A stretch of 64,000 nt of DNA from Cryoendolithus antarcticus (taxonomy: Eukaryota > Ascomycota > Dothideomycetes > Cladosporiales > Cladosporiaceae): contig NAJO01000001.1 of assembly GCA_002077065.1 (NCBI GenBank), positions 930,001-994,000 on the forward strand. Direction: 5' to 3'. The position numbers and the translations under genes are program-made. Positions 42,901 through 51,895 of the stretch are shown one piece after another. How positions within the stretch are numbered: position 1 is the stretch's first letter; the number at the start of each line of letters is the position of its first letter. The notes beneath the pieces were generated by a model. That model was given only the letters and a program-made list of their open reading frames with translations, did not search any database and was not told the origin of the DNA.

Positions 42901-45546
42901 ATGGAGAAAGTCGTCAAGCTACAGTCGTTCGTGCGCGCTAGGCAACAAGGGCAAAGCTACGAGAGCTTGATGAAAGGCGCCAACCCACCACTGCCCGTTG
43001 TAAGGAAGCATCTCCATCTACTTACAGACTCTAGTCTGGAGTTCGAAGGTGAGCTGGAGACCGAGCGTCTTCGGCGGCTGGTGGTGGAGCGCGTGCGCGA
43101 AGTCGAGCAGGTCGAAGGCTACGTTGAGGGTCTCGACGTGAAGGTTGGGCTTCTTGTGAAGAACAAGATTTCGCTCGATGAAGTTGTCAAGCATCAGCGA
43201 CACTTCGGCGGCAGTGCAAGCCAGCTCCTGCGCAGCGGCGGTAGTATGCGCTCGACAGGTGCTGGCGTCGACTTGCGATCACTGAACAAGAGCTCGCGAA
43301 AGAAGCTTGGTGGGTATGAGGAGCTGTTCTTCATGATGCAGACTCAGCCAACATACCTTGCCCGCTATTTCTACACTATTGTTGGCAATGCTCTGCCAGA
43401 GAAGGAGAGCAAGAACATCGAGAGGCTAGTGATGACATTGTTCGGCTATGCGCACAAGAGCAGGGAGGAGTTCTACTTCATCCGGGTCCTTGCTGCCAGT
43501 GCTGAACAGTTCATCGCCAACACTCCCAACCCCGACGAGTTCCTACGCCTGCAAATCGGTTCAATGCACCAACGCCTCTTCCTAGCCTCAGCAAGATCGC
43601 CAATGCACCGCAGCCACCTCAAAGCTCTCCTGGGCGGTCTTGTGCGAGAAGGCATAACGGCAGCTGACCATCTGGATCTCGAAAGTGATCCTCTGCAAAT
43701 CCACCTCGCTCTCATTAATAATGAGGAGCTGAGTACTGGGCGACCGAGCCCACGACCAAGAGACCTGCCTCGGGAGACTGTGATCAGAGATCCAGAGGTG
43801 CGAGCGCGCTACGTGGAGCATCTGCAGGACCTGCGAGATCTCTGCGACGGCTTCTTCCTCAGCTTGGAGGAGACCGTGGAAAAGATGCCTTACGGCGTGC
43901 GCTTCTTGACATCCTCCCAGTACCATGCACTTTGCGCACAATACCCTCACGAAGATCCTGCTCGGATGGCCATGGCTGTGGGCGCCTGGCTGTGGAAGTC
44001 GTACCTATTACCAGCCTTCCGCGAGCCGGAGATGTGGGGTGTCATCGACCGCGGCTTGGGCTCAGTGCACAAGCGCAATCTTAGCCAAGTGACACTGGTG
44101 CTCAGCCAGGTGTGTGCTGCTGGCAGGCTGTTCGGCCAGGACAACATGTACCTTCAGCCTCTCAATAGCTGGGTTACTGAGGCTTTAGGCCGATGGCAAG
44201 ATGCTTTGCAAGGCGTCTTCAATATCACGAGTCCTGAAGAGCAGTATGATGCAGATCAGTTCTCTGATCTGTACGCAAGGACCAAGCCAACGGTGTACAT
44301 CAAGCTCTCCGACATCTTCCAGCTGCACAGCCTAATGACGGAAAACCTTTCAGCTGTGGCATCTGCCAGAGAGGATCCGCTCAGAGAGGTACTGTCAGAC
44401 CTTGGCTCTCCTAAGGGCAATGAGGCAGACCTCGGAAGCACGGGTGGAGGCGGCGAGATCACTCTCACCCTCAAGAGTCGCTTCAAGGTGCAAGAAGATC
44501 CCAACGCAGAGGCGCGAGCCCTCTTCGTCGCCACCAAGCGCCTGGTCCTCTTCATCATTCGCGTCCAGTCAGGCTCGAACCTGATGGAAATCCTCCTCCG
44601 CCCCATTTCACACGCCGACGACGATCGCTGGATCGAGCTAGTCGAAGAAGAGTCCGCTAGCAAAGACTCCCGCAACCCGTCCAAGCCCTCGCGGAAAGCT
44701 CACCAACAAGGCGCCTTTGACCCGCGCTCCAGCCTCCGAGGCGGTCGCGCCCACTCAGTCTACTCCGAGACCCCCTCAGCACTCTCAGACGACATGCGCA
44801 CAAATAACCTCCTTGACCTCGAGTCCCTCACCTACGCTGAACTCAAGTCCCAAGCCCTCGAGAACATCCTTGCGCTCGAGCATCCCGCCATACTGCCCCA
44901 GTACCGCGTAAGCAGGAACCACAACTATCAAGAGCTTCTCAATGCGCTCGCGGCAGACATCCGCTCCAAGCACCGTCGGCGTCTCGAACGGCAACGCGAG
45001 ACAGACGCCACGAGGCAGACTCTACAAGGCCTGGACAAGAAGGCTGAATACCTTGAGGAGCAGCTGGGGAGTTATAACGACTACATCGAGCAATGCCTGC
45101 ATACTCTCGCAAACAAGAAGACGGGTCATAAGGGCTTCCGGCTGCCATTCACGAAACAGTGGAACCACGAGCGGGAGCTGGAGCGTGCTGGTCGGCAGCC
45201 GAAGTTCGGGAGCTACAAGTACTCTGCACGCCAACTTGGTGACAAGGGTGTGCTGCTCTCTTGGCCTGCTTACTCGATGGAGCAGTGGAATCAGCTCAAT
45301 GTGGTGATTTCTTCGGACGAGGTTGGCGTATTCCATCTTGAAGCCAGCTCTGGGAGTATGATGTTACCTGGCGGGAGCGCAAATCTGCTGCTCGATGATC
45401 TTCTGCAGGCGCAGTATGATAATAAGAGCTCGATACAGGTCTTTGAGGAGGCTGGTGGGAAAGGAAGAGATGGAGGCGAGGGCGCGAAGCTGGCGGTGAA
45501 TTTGTTACTGCATATGGTGTTCAAGAAGTTTTACAAAGATGACTAG
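39937..45546 (+). CDS. iqg1: IQGAP-related protein (Iqg1/Rng2)
   Basis: Actin-ring and septation scaffold: recruits actin, myosin light chain/calmodulin and formins at the division site (established for Iqg1/Rng2). One exon of 1869 residues. A Ser/Pro-rich disordered region of about 330 residues is followed by a calponin-homology domain at about 340-460 (starts RWMDTQRKHIQAYEYLCHIG). Then come a run of many IQ motifs from about 550 to 1000 (repeated LQAFARG/LQxxxRG cores), a RasGAP-related domain near 1125-1420 (LPEKESKNIERLVMTLFGYA) and a RasGAP C-terminal domain near 1625-1730. The first ATG at 39937 is used; the frame upstream lacks ATG. The unbroken 5.6-kb frame also argues for good base accuracy in this region. 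Confidence 0.95.
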   Translation: MAHSQNGQQYLRSPKSPPSSRFRDHSPTKSSPLRHALSTRSTNSDTENAVPSRQDTLSSHTSSTHSQPSAGGLGGYDSNADPYGTRLPVKRDRSESPVKKNSAFAQWEAREQTEQAQAEELTPRPAHKASRTVESVSPKKLRDDDWRSSTGRNESRSVLSPVAPNTLPEPPRHSRSHSTIESRNYAADTMSPPAPPPKAPTFAHSRNYIVDGTATSPYPTPLTSPPNTANRNSMATLSRSDSMRGSTRSRNGGHARFGSVDQSPQLADEDLAKLNKSSTPQLRHLSKIASSGAEELAVHSPEEQVVGLAGRRKLQRSGSVRATQAATTSNFGSQWQSTRWMDTQRKHIQAYEYLCHIGEARAWIEDVMEPDKLPPIVQLEEALRDGVTLAEVVNRLVPSMSSEQQRMIGSLRIFRSTRLQFRHSDNIAMFFRFVASIDLPELFRFELVDLYEKKNIPKVIYCIHALSWLLYRRGITSFTISHLVGQLEFTGEELEATQKGIDKSGVKMPDFGGMRKELDIPEPPPPPDPSPEEQILVHEHVIEDLQGQMKGALRRMRLGNVMQDLWDAEVVIGLLQARIRGSFAREVFDFRFAMDYSTRKLQAAAKGSLVRRGMRQRRNAWKSSAGKESIVKIQSLWRGRQERAETQRIRKSLRAAPQGLKQLQAAIRGTLGRWRVGDTWQETRDESSELATQHLQAFARGALERIRVGSMMNELWDVEHFVTALQARLRGSTIRRTAEIQRLETRQAAVEVVQLQALARGLIRRKHAKREHGERTIHNDSVTDVQSAARGLLTRLRHARTIGALQGRESAISNLQSRLRANHARAAVRLTKAQLLVTASAVTDLQAVARGSDVRRRSTALRESLQQHSDSAQVLQGFVRAMLQRRRIGTQLGQIYDHEDTITHLQGFARAYIQRQRVFEDLVGMEREEEAISQLQGFARALLTRAQIGNELAELESHEAVFVELQAAARAFCVRSKFEEKKVHYRQNMEKVVKLQSFVRARQQGQSYESLMKGANPPLPVVRKHLHLLTDSSLEFEGELETERLRRLVVERVREVEQVEGYVEGLDVKVGLLVKNKISLDEVVKHQRHFGGSASQLLRSGGSMRSTGAGVDLRSLNKSSRKKLGGYEELFFMMQTQPTYLARYFYTIVGNALPEKESKNIERLVMTLFGYAHKSREEFYFIRVLAASAEQFIANTPNPDEFLRLQIGSMHQRLFLASARSPMHRSHLKALLGGLVREGITAADHLDLESDPLQIHLALINNEELSTGRPSPRPRDLPRETVIRDPEVRARYVEHLQDLRDLCDGFFLSLEETVEKMPYGVRFLTSSQYHALCAQYPHEDPARMAMAVGAWLWKSYLLPAFREPEMWGVIDRGLGSVHKRNLSQVTLVLSQVCAAGRLFGQDNMYLQPLNSWVTEALGRWQDALQGVFNITSPEEQYDADQFSDLYARTKPTVYIKLSDIFQLHSLMTENLSAVASAREDPLREVLSDLGSPKGNEADLGSTGGGGEITLTLKSRFKVQEDPNAEARALFVATKRLVLFIIRVQSGSNLMEILLRPISHADDDRWIELVEEESASKDSRNPSKPSRKAHQQGAFDPRSSLRGGRAHSVYSETPSALSDDMRTNNLLDLESLTYAELKSQALENILALEHPAILPQYRVSRNHNYQELLNALAADIRSKHRRRLERQRETDATRQTLQGLDKKAEYLEEQLGSYNDYIEQCLHTLANKKTGHKGFRLPFTKQWNHERELERAGRQPKFGSYKYSARQLGDKGVLLSWPAYSMEQWNQLNVVISSDEVGVFHLEASSGSMMLPGGSANLLLDDLLQAQYDNKSSIQVFEEAGGKGRDGGEGAKLAVNLLLHMVFKKFYKDD

Positions 45547-46116
45547 ATAAGTGGGATGGTGGATGGCACGGAGAAGTTCAGAAGGAGGATTCAGGGATCT
45601 CGTATGGTTGGTCTGGTCGCTTGTGGTGGGACACATGGGGCGGGTACTGGGAGTGGATGGCATATATACATGATATGATACCCCTGAGGGCGTATGCAGA
45701 CGCACTGGAGACTCGGAGACCAAGGCGAAAATATTGAGTTCAGAGACCTCCTCGAATTTGTCATGAGTCTTGGTCGTACATCTATGTCTCTATCTACATC
45801 TCACGTGCGGTGCGCTTCGCGAGCGGGTGGTTACGTCTTGTGGGCATGTGGACGCGAATGAGGTTCCCCAAGTCAGACCAAAGTGAGCTGAGCGTTCATT
45901 GCGAACGCCACATTGGCCTCAAGCTAGACGTTTACGATAGGCTTGCAGACGAGCGATTGCGAGTCGCTTCGTGGTCTTTCTAGATCGGCGACGTCGGTAG
46001 GTAGGACGGCTCGCCGCTGCGTCGATACGGCGACAAGTCTTTGTCAGGAGATCGTCACTACACCTTCCAGTGCCAATTCCAGCTGCCTAGCGTCAATCTT
46101 GGCATCCGACCTGCAT
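45547..46116. other. Convergent 3' flanks, IQGAP / PLP enzyme
   Basis: About 570 bp between two stop codons. No gene, RNA or repeat was recognised. Confidence 0.45.
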
Positions 46117-47463
46117 TCACTTCGCGCTCGGTGTCTCCTTCGCCAAAGCCTTGCAAGCATCCACAATATCCCGCTTCAGATCCTCCCAATTTTCGACGCC
46201 GAGGCTGACCCGCAGCAACGTGTCTTGCACCGTATTGTCGCTCATCCGCCGCCACTCTATCAGGCTCTCCACGCCACCCAGACTCGTCGCGTGATGGAAT
46301 AGATGCAGCTTACTCGGAAAGCTCCTCGCCTGCTCAGCAGTCTTCAGATCCATTGCAAAGACCGGGCCGAAGCCATTGGGCATTTGCTTCGCGAGCCAGC
46401 CGGGCTTGCCATCAGTCGTCCGCAAGTCGTCCGTCTGCAGACTTGCGTGATGCAGCTGAGCCACTACAGCTCTCACAGCCTTGGCATCCTCATCTTTCTC
46501 ACCATCGCCCTTCATACAAGCATCAAGATAAGCGACGAGCTTATCAGCGTTCTCACTCTGCCTTACGACCCTCAATTCCAGCGTTCTTAAACTTCTCACA
46601 CCCAGCCAGCCTTCCATATTCCCCATGACAGCACCAAGATGCAGCCGCTCGCCGAACATAGTCCAGTAGTCCTTCTCCATAGTCTTCCTCGCTCGATTAA
46701 TGGAGACAACACCACATAACATGTCCGAGTGCCCACCAATATACTTCGTACCCGCATGCATGACAAAGTCCGCGCCATGCTTGAACGGGTCGAGTAACGG
46801 CGGAGGAGCGAAGGTTGCGTCTAAAGTCAGCGCAGCTCCACGCTTGTGTGCCAGATCGGCGAAGTGCTGGATGTCGTATGCATTTCCTGTTGGATTGACG
46901 GGTGTTTCCAGGTGTACTACATCGCCCTCGCCGAGCTTCCAGCCCTCGGCTTCATTTTCCCAGGTCTTCTCATCGAAGAGATCAACGATCTTACAGTTCG
47001 TGAGTTTCTGATAGATCTTCAGCACGCCATGGCAGCCGTGGTAGCCCGCACCTATCGCCACGACCTTCGGATTGAGGTAAACTAGCAACGCGTGGAAGGC
47101 TGCAAGCCCGGAGCCGTACGTCAGACACGGTCCGCCGAGTAATTGTGTGAGGATGAGCTCGAGTCGCGAGGTGTTAGGTGCGGTGAGGCGGGAGTAGATA
47201 TGCGCGTCGGCCTTGATCGCACCGCCCGCTGGTCGGTCGGGGATATGTAGGTCGTCTGTGGGCTTGAGAAGGGAGGGGTCCGAAGGGTAGCGGTAGGTCG
47301 TTGAGACGTGGAGCGCTGGCGCGACGTCTGTGGAGGAATTTGCTTCGTCGTCGGCGTGGACTGAGAGCGTGGAAAGAGAGTAGGGATGGTTGTCATCGGG
47401 GATGGGGATCTCGAGGGAAGGGACGTTGGGGTTGCCATTGCTGTTGCCGTTCTGCAGAGCCAT
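46117..47463 (-). CDS. Cys/Met metabolism PLP enzyme (cystathionine gamma-synthase-like)
   Basis: Trans-sulfuration family PLP enzyme (fold type I). One exon of 448 residues from the ATG at 47463; the frame upstream (to 47523) has no earlier ATG. Landmarks: YSLSTLSVHADD near the N-terminus, HVSTTYRYPS, HIYSRLTAPNTSRLE, TYGSGLAAFHALL for phosphate binding, LETPVNPTGNAYD, LTLDATFAPPPLLDP, and HAGTKYIGGHSDMLCG, where the Lys near residue 238 binds PLP. The C-terminal block is HATSLGGVESLIEWRRMSD. The family pattern points to a gamma-synthase or lyase acting on homoserine or cysteine derivatives, but this fungal branch is not the canonical MetB/Cys3, so the exact reaction is open. Confidence 0.85.
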   Translation of the reverse strand: MALQNGNSNGNPNVPSLEIPIPDDNHPYSLSTLSVHADDEANSSTDVAPALHVSTTYRYPSDPSLLKPTDDLHIPDRPAGGAIKADAHIYSRLTAPNTSRLELILTQLLGGPCLTYGSGLAAFHALLVYLNPKVVAIGAGYHGCHGVLKIYQKLTNCKIVDLFDEKTWENEAEGWKLGEGDVVHLETPVNPTGNAYDIQHFADLAHKRGAALTLDATFAPPPLLDPFKHGADFVMHAGTKYIGGHSDMLCGVVSINRARKTMEKDYWTMFGERLHLGAVMGNMEGWLGVRSLRTLELRVVRQSENADKLVAYLDACMKGDGEKDEDAKAVRAVVAQLHHASLQTDDLRTTDGKPGWLAKQMPNGFGPVFAMDLKTAEQARSFPSKLHLFHHATSLGGVESLIEWRRMSDNTVQDTLLRVSLGVENWEDLKRDIVDACKALAKETPSAK

Positions 47464-47854
47464 CGTGCAAAGAGCGATAGTATGGGAGACACCGAGAAGA
47501 CTTACATGGACGACTTGTTGCACGGGCGACTAATATACGCCCTTCTGTCGGTGTTGACGGCCTTTGAGATGACCGCAATGCCGTCAATCATGCATTCTCT
47601 AGTCATCCCGCCCTTCGAAGAGACCCCACTCGATGGCCAGATGTGGTAGTTTAGCCGAGCAACGACAGCAGCATAGCGAAGCACGCGACCTGACGGACCA
47701 TCGGGACGACCATCTGCTGTAATCATGTGCGATGACATGTCTTCATGCAGCTGAGCAAGGTCTCGCGGAGAGCAAGCGGGCAATTCTGTAGCCTCGGACT
47801 GAGTGCTCTATCGTGTTCATCCACGGCTTATCATGACCACGCCGTGGTACCGAT
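47464..47854. promoter_or_regulatory. Divergent promoter, PLP enzyme / unknown protein
   Basis: About 390 bp between divergent start codons. No motif can be assigned with confidence. Confidence 0.4.
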
Positions 47855-49927
47855 ATGGGTGACGATGACTCTAAGAGATCCCGCTTAAAGAGCAAGTGGG
47901 CCCGGATCCTCAAGCCTCGCCGTGACCCATCAGAGAACGAAGTTTTGCACGATGGGGACGCAGCTTCCAACCCGGACGCCTTACCTGAATTCGCCCTTTG
48001 CAGCGATGTCGCCGACTTTCTGAAACCCTCCACAGACGAGGCGCGCCCTAAGCTGGACATTGCCTTGGCGACTCGCTGGCCAAGTAGTCATGAGGTTCAT
48101 CGTGCGAGCAATAGATCCGATGTTAGGAACACCAATGGCTGGAGCAAGCCGAGGCGGAGGGAGGGCTTAAATGTGGCCTTCGCTAGGACTCCGCCTGAGA
48201 TCATTGGCCATGGTGGCGACGCTACCTTAGATCCGACAAGTGAGATTGGCAGGCTTCGCTCGAAGAGACAGCGGTCTGTCTCCGATGCTCCACCAAGTGT
48301 GGGGAGCGCACCCGGATCACGTCCAGATGCTGAGCCGGTGGCAGGGCAACAAGCAGCGGATTCTCGGCCTTTGGCTCCAGCGCGAGCGCAGACTTCATTA
48401 GGTGAGCTATCTGCACCGTTGGAACGGCTTCACTTGACTGCAGAGGAGCCTGCATTCGCCGGACAGACAGAGCGATCCTCGCAGGATCGGCAGCGCAATG
48501 AGAGATTAGACGCTTCTAAATACAACGCCATGAGAGCGAGTGAGGGTCTGGCTCTGCGGAGGGCGAGTATGGTACCCGATCACAGCGACGACGATCAAAA
48601 CAGCGTCCGCTCAAGTGAGACTGCTGAGCACTCGCAGCATACGACAGAGTCACCAGAAATCCGGCTACACGAAGCTGCGTCGCCATTCTCGCCTGATAGT
48701 CCTTCACCATTTGCAGACCCGAAGTACTCTCGGCGAAGATCGAGGGATGTGTCACCTGCTGGCCGGCAAACGTCGGAGCTACAGAAGACTCCCGCTGGCG
48801 CTCAGTCGATACATAGGGGCACGGCCGTGTCGCCTCCCGCGCAGCAGTACATTCCATACAAGCCTGCCGCTACAGCTACCCTGACCCAAAGTGTACTCAG
48901 TAGCCAGCGCGGCCACAGCTCCGAGCGATCTCGTCCCTCGTCCTCGCAGTCCAACCACTCGATCAGCCGACGCCCAGTTCCTTCGCCAGGGACTTCGAAA
49001 GCCGCACCAGAGACAGCTCTCCAAGACTTTGCAACCCGCATCTCTCACATGTCCGGCGTCTTCCGCCTCACAGCCGAGAAAGCCCGTCCATCCTCCCAAT
49101 GCACACCCACAGCATGGCTCCGCGCGAGCCTCTGGTGGTACATCCACGGCAAGCTCGGACTCGAGACTCTCCTCAGCCAGCGGCCGCGGACACCAAATTC
49201 ACAGCCTCCACCAGAGCATCTCACTCAGGCCCACGTCGACCTGGCAAAAGCGTACTGGATTCTCACAGATGCTCTCGTCACCTACCCGGACTCCGTAAAG
49301 TCCAGCACTCCATCAGCTGACCTGGCTAGTCGAGACACTGGATCGCTTCGCCAAAGCTGCGCGACTCTACTCGCCTACTTCACCTCCCTCACCGCCTCCC
49401 TCGCGCGTGCCCAGCTCCTCCCACCAACAGACTCCCTCATTCAAGGCCAAGATACCTCCATCTGGCTCCCATCACCTGCCCTGGACCCGCACGCTATCGA
49501 AGCACTCGGTCTAGAAGATCACGTTGAACCTCTGGAAGCACTGCCACTCGGGCATACCACCGAGACGACGTTTCCAGGTCGCCATATTGGTCAAATTGCC
49601 ATATACACGATGCAGACTGTGGGACGGTCAGAGAAGATGCCGTGCATTATCAGTCTACTACGCGACACAGTCAATGGACGGATGTACGTCGTGGTAGCCG
49701 GGCAGAGCGATGGGATCAGCTTGCGGTTCGGTCAGTCGAGAGCTGGAAAGGGCATCCCTTGGGAGCAGATGAAGTGGCGGCCGGATCTGGCAGCTTTAGG
49801 GTGCAGAGCACAGGATGGGTGGTTCGTGGACGTCACGCTGGGGCGAAGGGACTACGACAGCCTGTACGCAGGCGTGCATGGCAGCCTAGGACAAGCAGAC
49901 AGCACCACAAGAGCCAGGCGAGAGTGA
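47855..49927 (+). CDS. Conserved fungal protein of unknown function
   Basis: One exon of 690 residues from the ATG at 47855. It begins with a basic segment (MGDDDSKRSRLKSKWARILK), then ARTPPEIIGHGGDATLDPT, a conserved-looking motif. About 250 disordered Ser/Pro/Arg residues follow. A folded region starts near residue 380: MSGVFRLTAEKA, WLRASLWWYIHGKLGLETLL and QAHVDLAKAYWILTDALV. A last block carries FPGRHIGQIAIYTMQTVG and RMYVVVAGQSDGISLRFGQS. It ends with WFVDVTLGRRDYDSLYAGV and a short low-complexity tail. There is no signal peptide or membrane segment. From memory, related fungal proteins go on well past DYDSLY, so the C-terminus may be shortened here; I cannot verify that. Confidence 0.7.
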   Translation: MGDDDSKRSRLKSKWARILKPRRDPSENEVLHDGDAASNPDALPEFALCSDVADFLKPSTDEARPKLDIALATRWPSSHEVHRASNRSDVRNTNGWSKPRRREGLNVAFARTPPEIIGHGGDATLDPTSEIGRLRSKRQRSVSDAPPSVGSAPGSRPDAEPVAGQQAADSRPLAPARAQTSLGELSAPLERLHLTAEEPAFAGQTERSSQDRQRNERLDASKYNAMRASEGLALRRASMVPDHSDDDQNSVRSSETAEHSQHTTESPEIRLHEAASPFSPDSPSPFADPKYSRRRSRDVSPAGRQTSELQKTPAGAQSIHRGTAVSPPAQQYIPYKPAATATLTQSVLSSQRGHSSERSRPSSSQSNHSISRRPVPSPGTSKAAPETALQDFATRISHMSGVFRLTAEKARPSSQCTPTAWLRASLWWYIHGKLGLETLLSQRPRTPNSQPPPEHLTQAHVDLAKAYWILTDALVTYPDSVKSSTPSADLASRDTGSLRQSCATLLAYFTSLTASLARAQLLPPTDSLIQGQDTSIWLPSPALDPHAIEALGLEDHVEPLEALPLGHTTETTFPGRHIGQIAIYTMQTVGRSEKMPCIISLLRDTVNGRMYVVVAGQSDGISLRFGQSRAGKGIPWEQMKWRPDLAALGCRAQDGWFVDVTLGRRDYDSLYAGVHGSLGQADSTTRARRE

Positions 49928-50094
49928 AGCTGAGAATGCAGACATGTGTATGCTCCATTCACTACCTTTCCCATCTCCCACAGCCCCCTCAGAACCCAAG
50001 CACCATCACGGTCACCTCTGGTCCCCTCTCCACCTGCGGTATCCCATCATCCGCACCCTCACCAGCACTCCCATCACGCCTTCGGCTTGCCATC

Positions 50095-50990
50095 CTACAA
50101 CACACCCGCCTTGACGATGGTAGGGGGACCGTCCTTGTACTTGATGCCGCCGCTGCTGGTGCCGCAGCCCTCGATGCTCTTGACTATGCCCTTGCTCTCG
50201 GTGTCGCTGTCGGGGACTTGGCCGAAGACGACGTGGCGGCCGTCGAGCCAGGAGGTGAGGACGGTGGTGATGAAGAATTGGGAGCCGTTGCTGTTGTTGG
50301 GATGAAGTGTTAGTGGATGCGGGCAGAGTGGGGAGTGGGAGGGGCTGGGTGATGGGAAGGGAGAGGGCAAGGCTTACGTGTTTGGTCCGGCGTTGGCCAT
50401 GGAGAGGAGGAAGGGCTTGTCGTGCTTGAGCTTGAAGTTCTCGTCGGGGAACTTCTCGCCGTAGATGCTCTTTCCACCCGTGCCCTGTTGCTGTCCGTCA
50501 GTTGCTGTGTGCAAGCTGGCTAGCTTATGCGGATGGTATGCTGTCTCTTACATTACCACGGGTGAAGTCACCACCCTGCAACATGAACTCCGGGATCACA
50601 CGGTGGAACTTGGAGCCGCTGTAGCCGAAGCCCTTCTCGCCGGTGCAGAGGGCGCGGAAGTTCTCGACAGTCTTGGGGACGACGTCGTCGAAGAGCTCGA
50701 AGTTGATGCGGCCGGAGCGGGCTAGACATTGCAGCAGTGAGTACTGATGGTCTGGAGGAGATTGGCAATGGCAAAACAATGCAATACTTACGAGACGCCG
50801 ACTCATCCTTGCTGGTGATCTTTCCGCTCTCGTCGCTCTTGTACAGCGGGCCCGTCCAGGTCACATCGAAGTAGGCCTTAACAACCATATTGGCGGTGCT
50901 TGGGTGGAATGATCGAGTGGTTGAAGGTGTGAAGGAAAGTATCCGAGAGGATGATGGACCAAGTCGTGTTGTTGGTTGAAACTTGAACAT
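50095..50990 (-). CDS. Cyclophilin (peptidyl-prolyl cis-trans isomerase), two possible starts
   Basis: Cyclosporin-binding prolyl isomerase. Exons are 50990-50792, 50721-50552, 50484-50378 and 50290-50095, with introns of 70, 67 and 87 nt. Core motifs: [21 protein letters not shown], the active-site [48 protein letters not shown], and the end IVKAGVL. Starting at 50888 gives a 189-residue cytosolic form. Starting at 50990 adds 34 residues rich in Arg and Ser and without acidic residues ([18 protein letters not shown]), a good mitochondrial presequence. Neurospora crassa is known to make cytosolic and mitochondrial cyclophilin from one gene, so both starts may be used. The catalytic Arg, Phe and Trp positions are present. 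Confidence 0.92.
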
Positions 50991-51895
50991 ATTTCAGGCC
51001 AGGTGAGGGGCACTTGTTGTGGATTGCTCTGAAAGGCAAGAACGACCCCGCCAGCAAGGTGGGATGGTGGGGCAACTGTGGGTGGGCACAAGAAACGTCA
51101 GCATTGAATCGGAGGTAAGCTGCGGCGACGCCGGGTATGCTGGCTTGGCGTTGAACATGGAAAGGGGCAGCTTGAGGAGGCGAATGCTGGATGTTGGGGA
51201 GGAGGTGCAGCAAATGCCATGCTGCCATGCTACCACGCGCTGTGGGGGTGATGCATGATGTGCCATGTTGGTCCTGGAGTGTGGGAGGACCTACCAAACA
51301 CGATCTATTGTATGAATGGAAAGTACCTGCAATCTCGTCAATCGGTATCCGAGTCGTCCTTTTTGCAGTCCAGAGGTAGGTGAGCGGAGCCCACTTACTG
51401 GTGTACAGGAATGTAGATACTACAACGACAGAAGGGAGAATGTAATGGCGATGAAGATGTAATTCATATGCACTACCCGATCGAGAAGCATTGACTCGGA
51501 TATGAACGTTGCACGATGGTGACATAAGCGAGCATCACTCCAGAGATACAAGACTGACATTGATGAGACCATGGGGGCATGTGATCAGCGACACGCCCGC
51601 ACTGTTCGATCCGTTTTCGCGAGCTTGTCGCAGCCATCCGAACGTCGCGGTCGAAGGTCCAGGTCGGGTTACTGTGAGATCTTTCGACCACAGCCAGATG
51701 CAGCGAGATCCAGGGTCCGGCTTCACCACGGATACTCCCGTCTGAGGACATCTTGTAGTGCAGCCGTTATCCCCTGCTCAACGTCGCTGCCACTTCGCGT
51801 GCACCTCACCAAAGGATCGCGCGTAGCCTCTCCAGCGAGTCATAACAGTCTCAATTCCTCTCAACACCCGAGATCGCCCCTAGCCGTCGCCCAAG
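50991..51895. promoter_or_regulatory. Divergent region, cyclophilin / epsin
   Basis: About 900 bp. A minus-strand open frame (50878-51525) overlaps the cyclophilin first exon in another frame and has no family features, so it is not called. Promoters of both genes must be here. Confidence 0.45.

Noticed and set aside
50878..51525. 215-codon minus-strand frame upstream of cyclophilin
   Set aside because: Overlaps the cyclophilin first exon in a different frame and shows no conserved motif.
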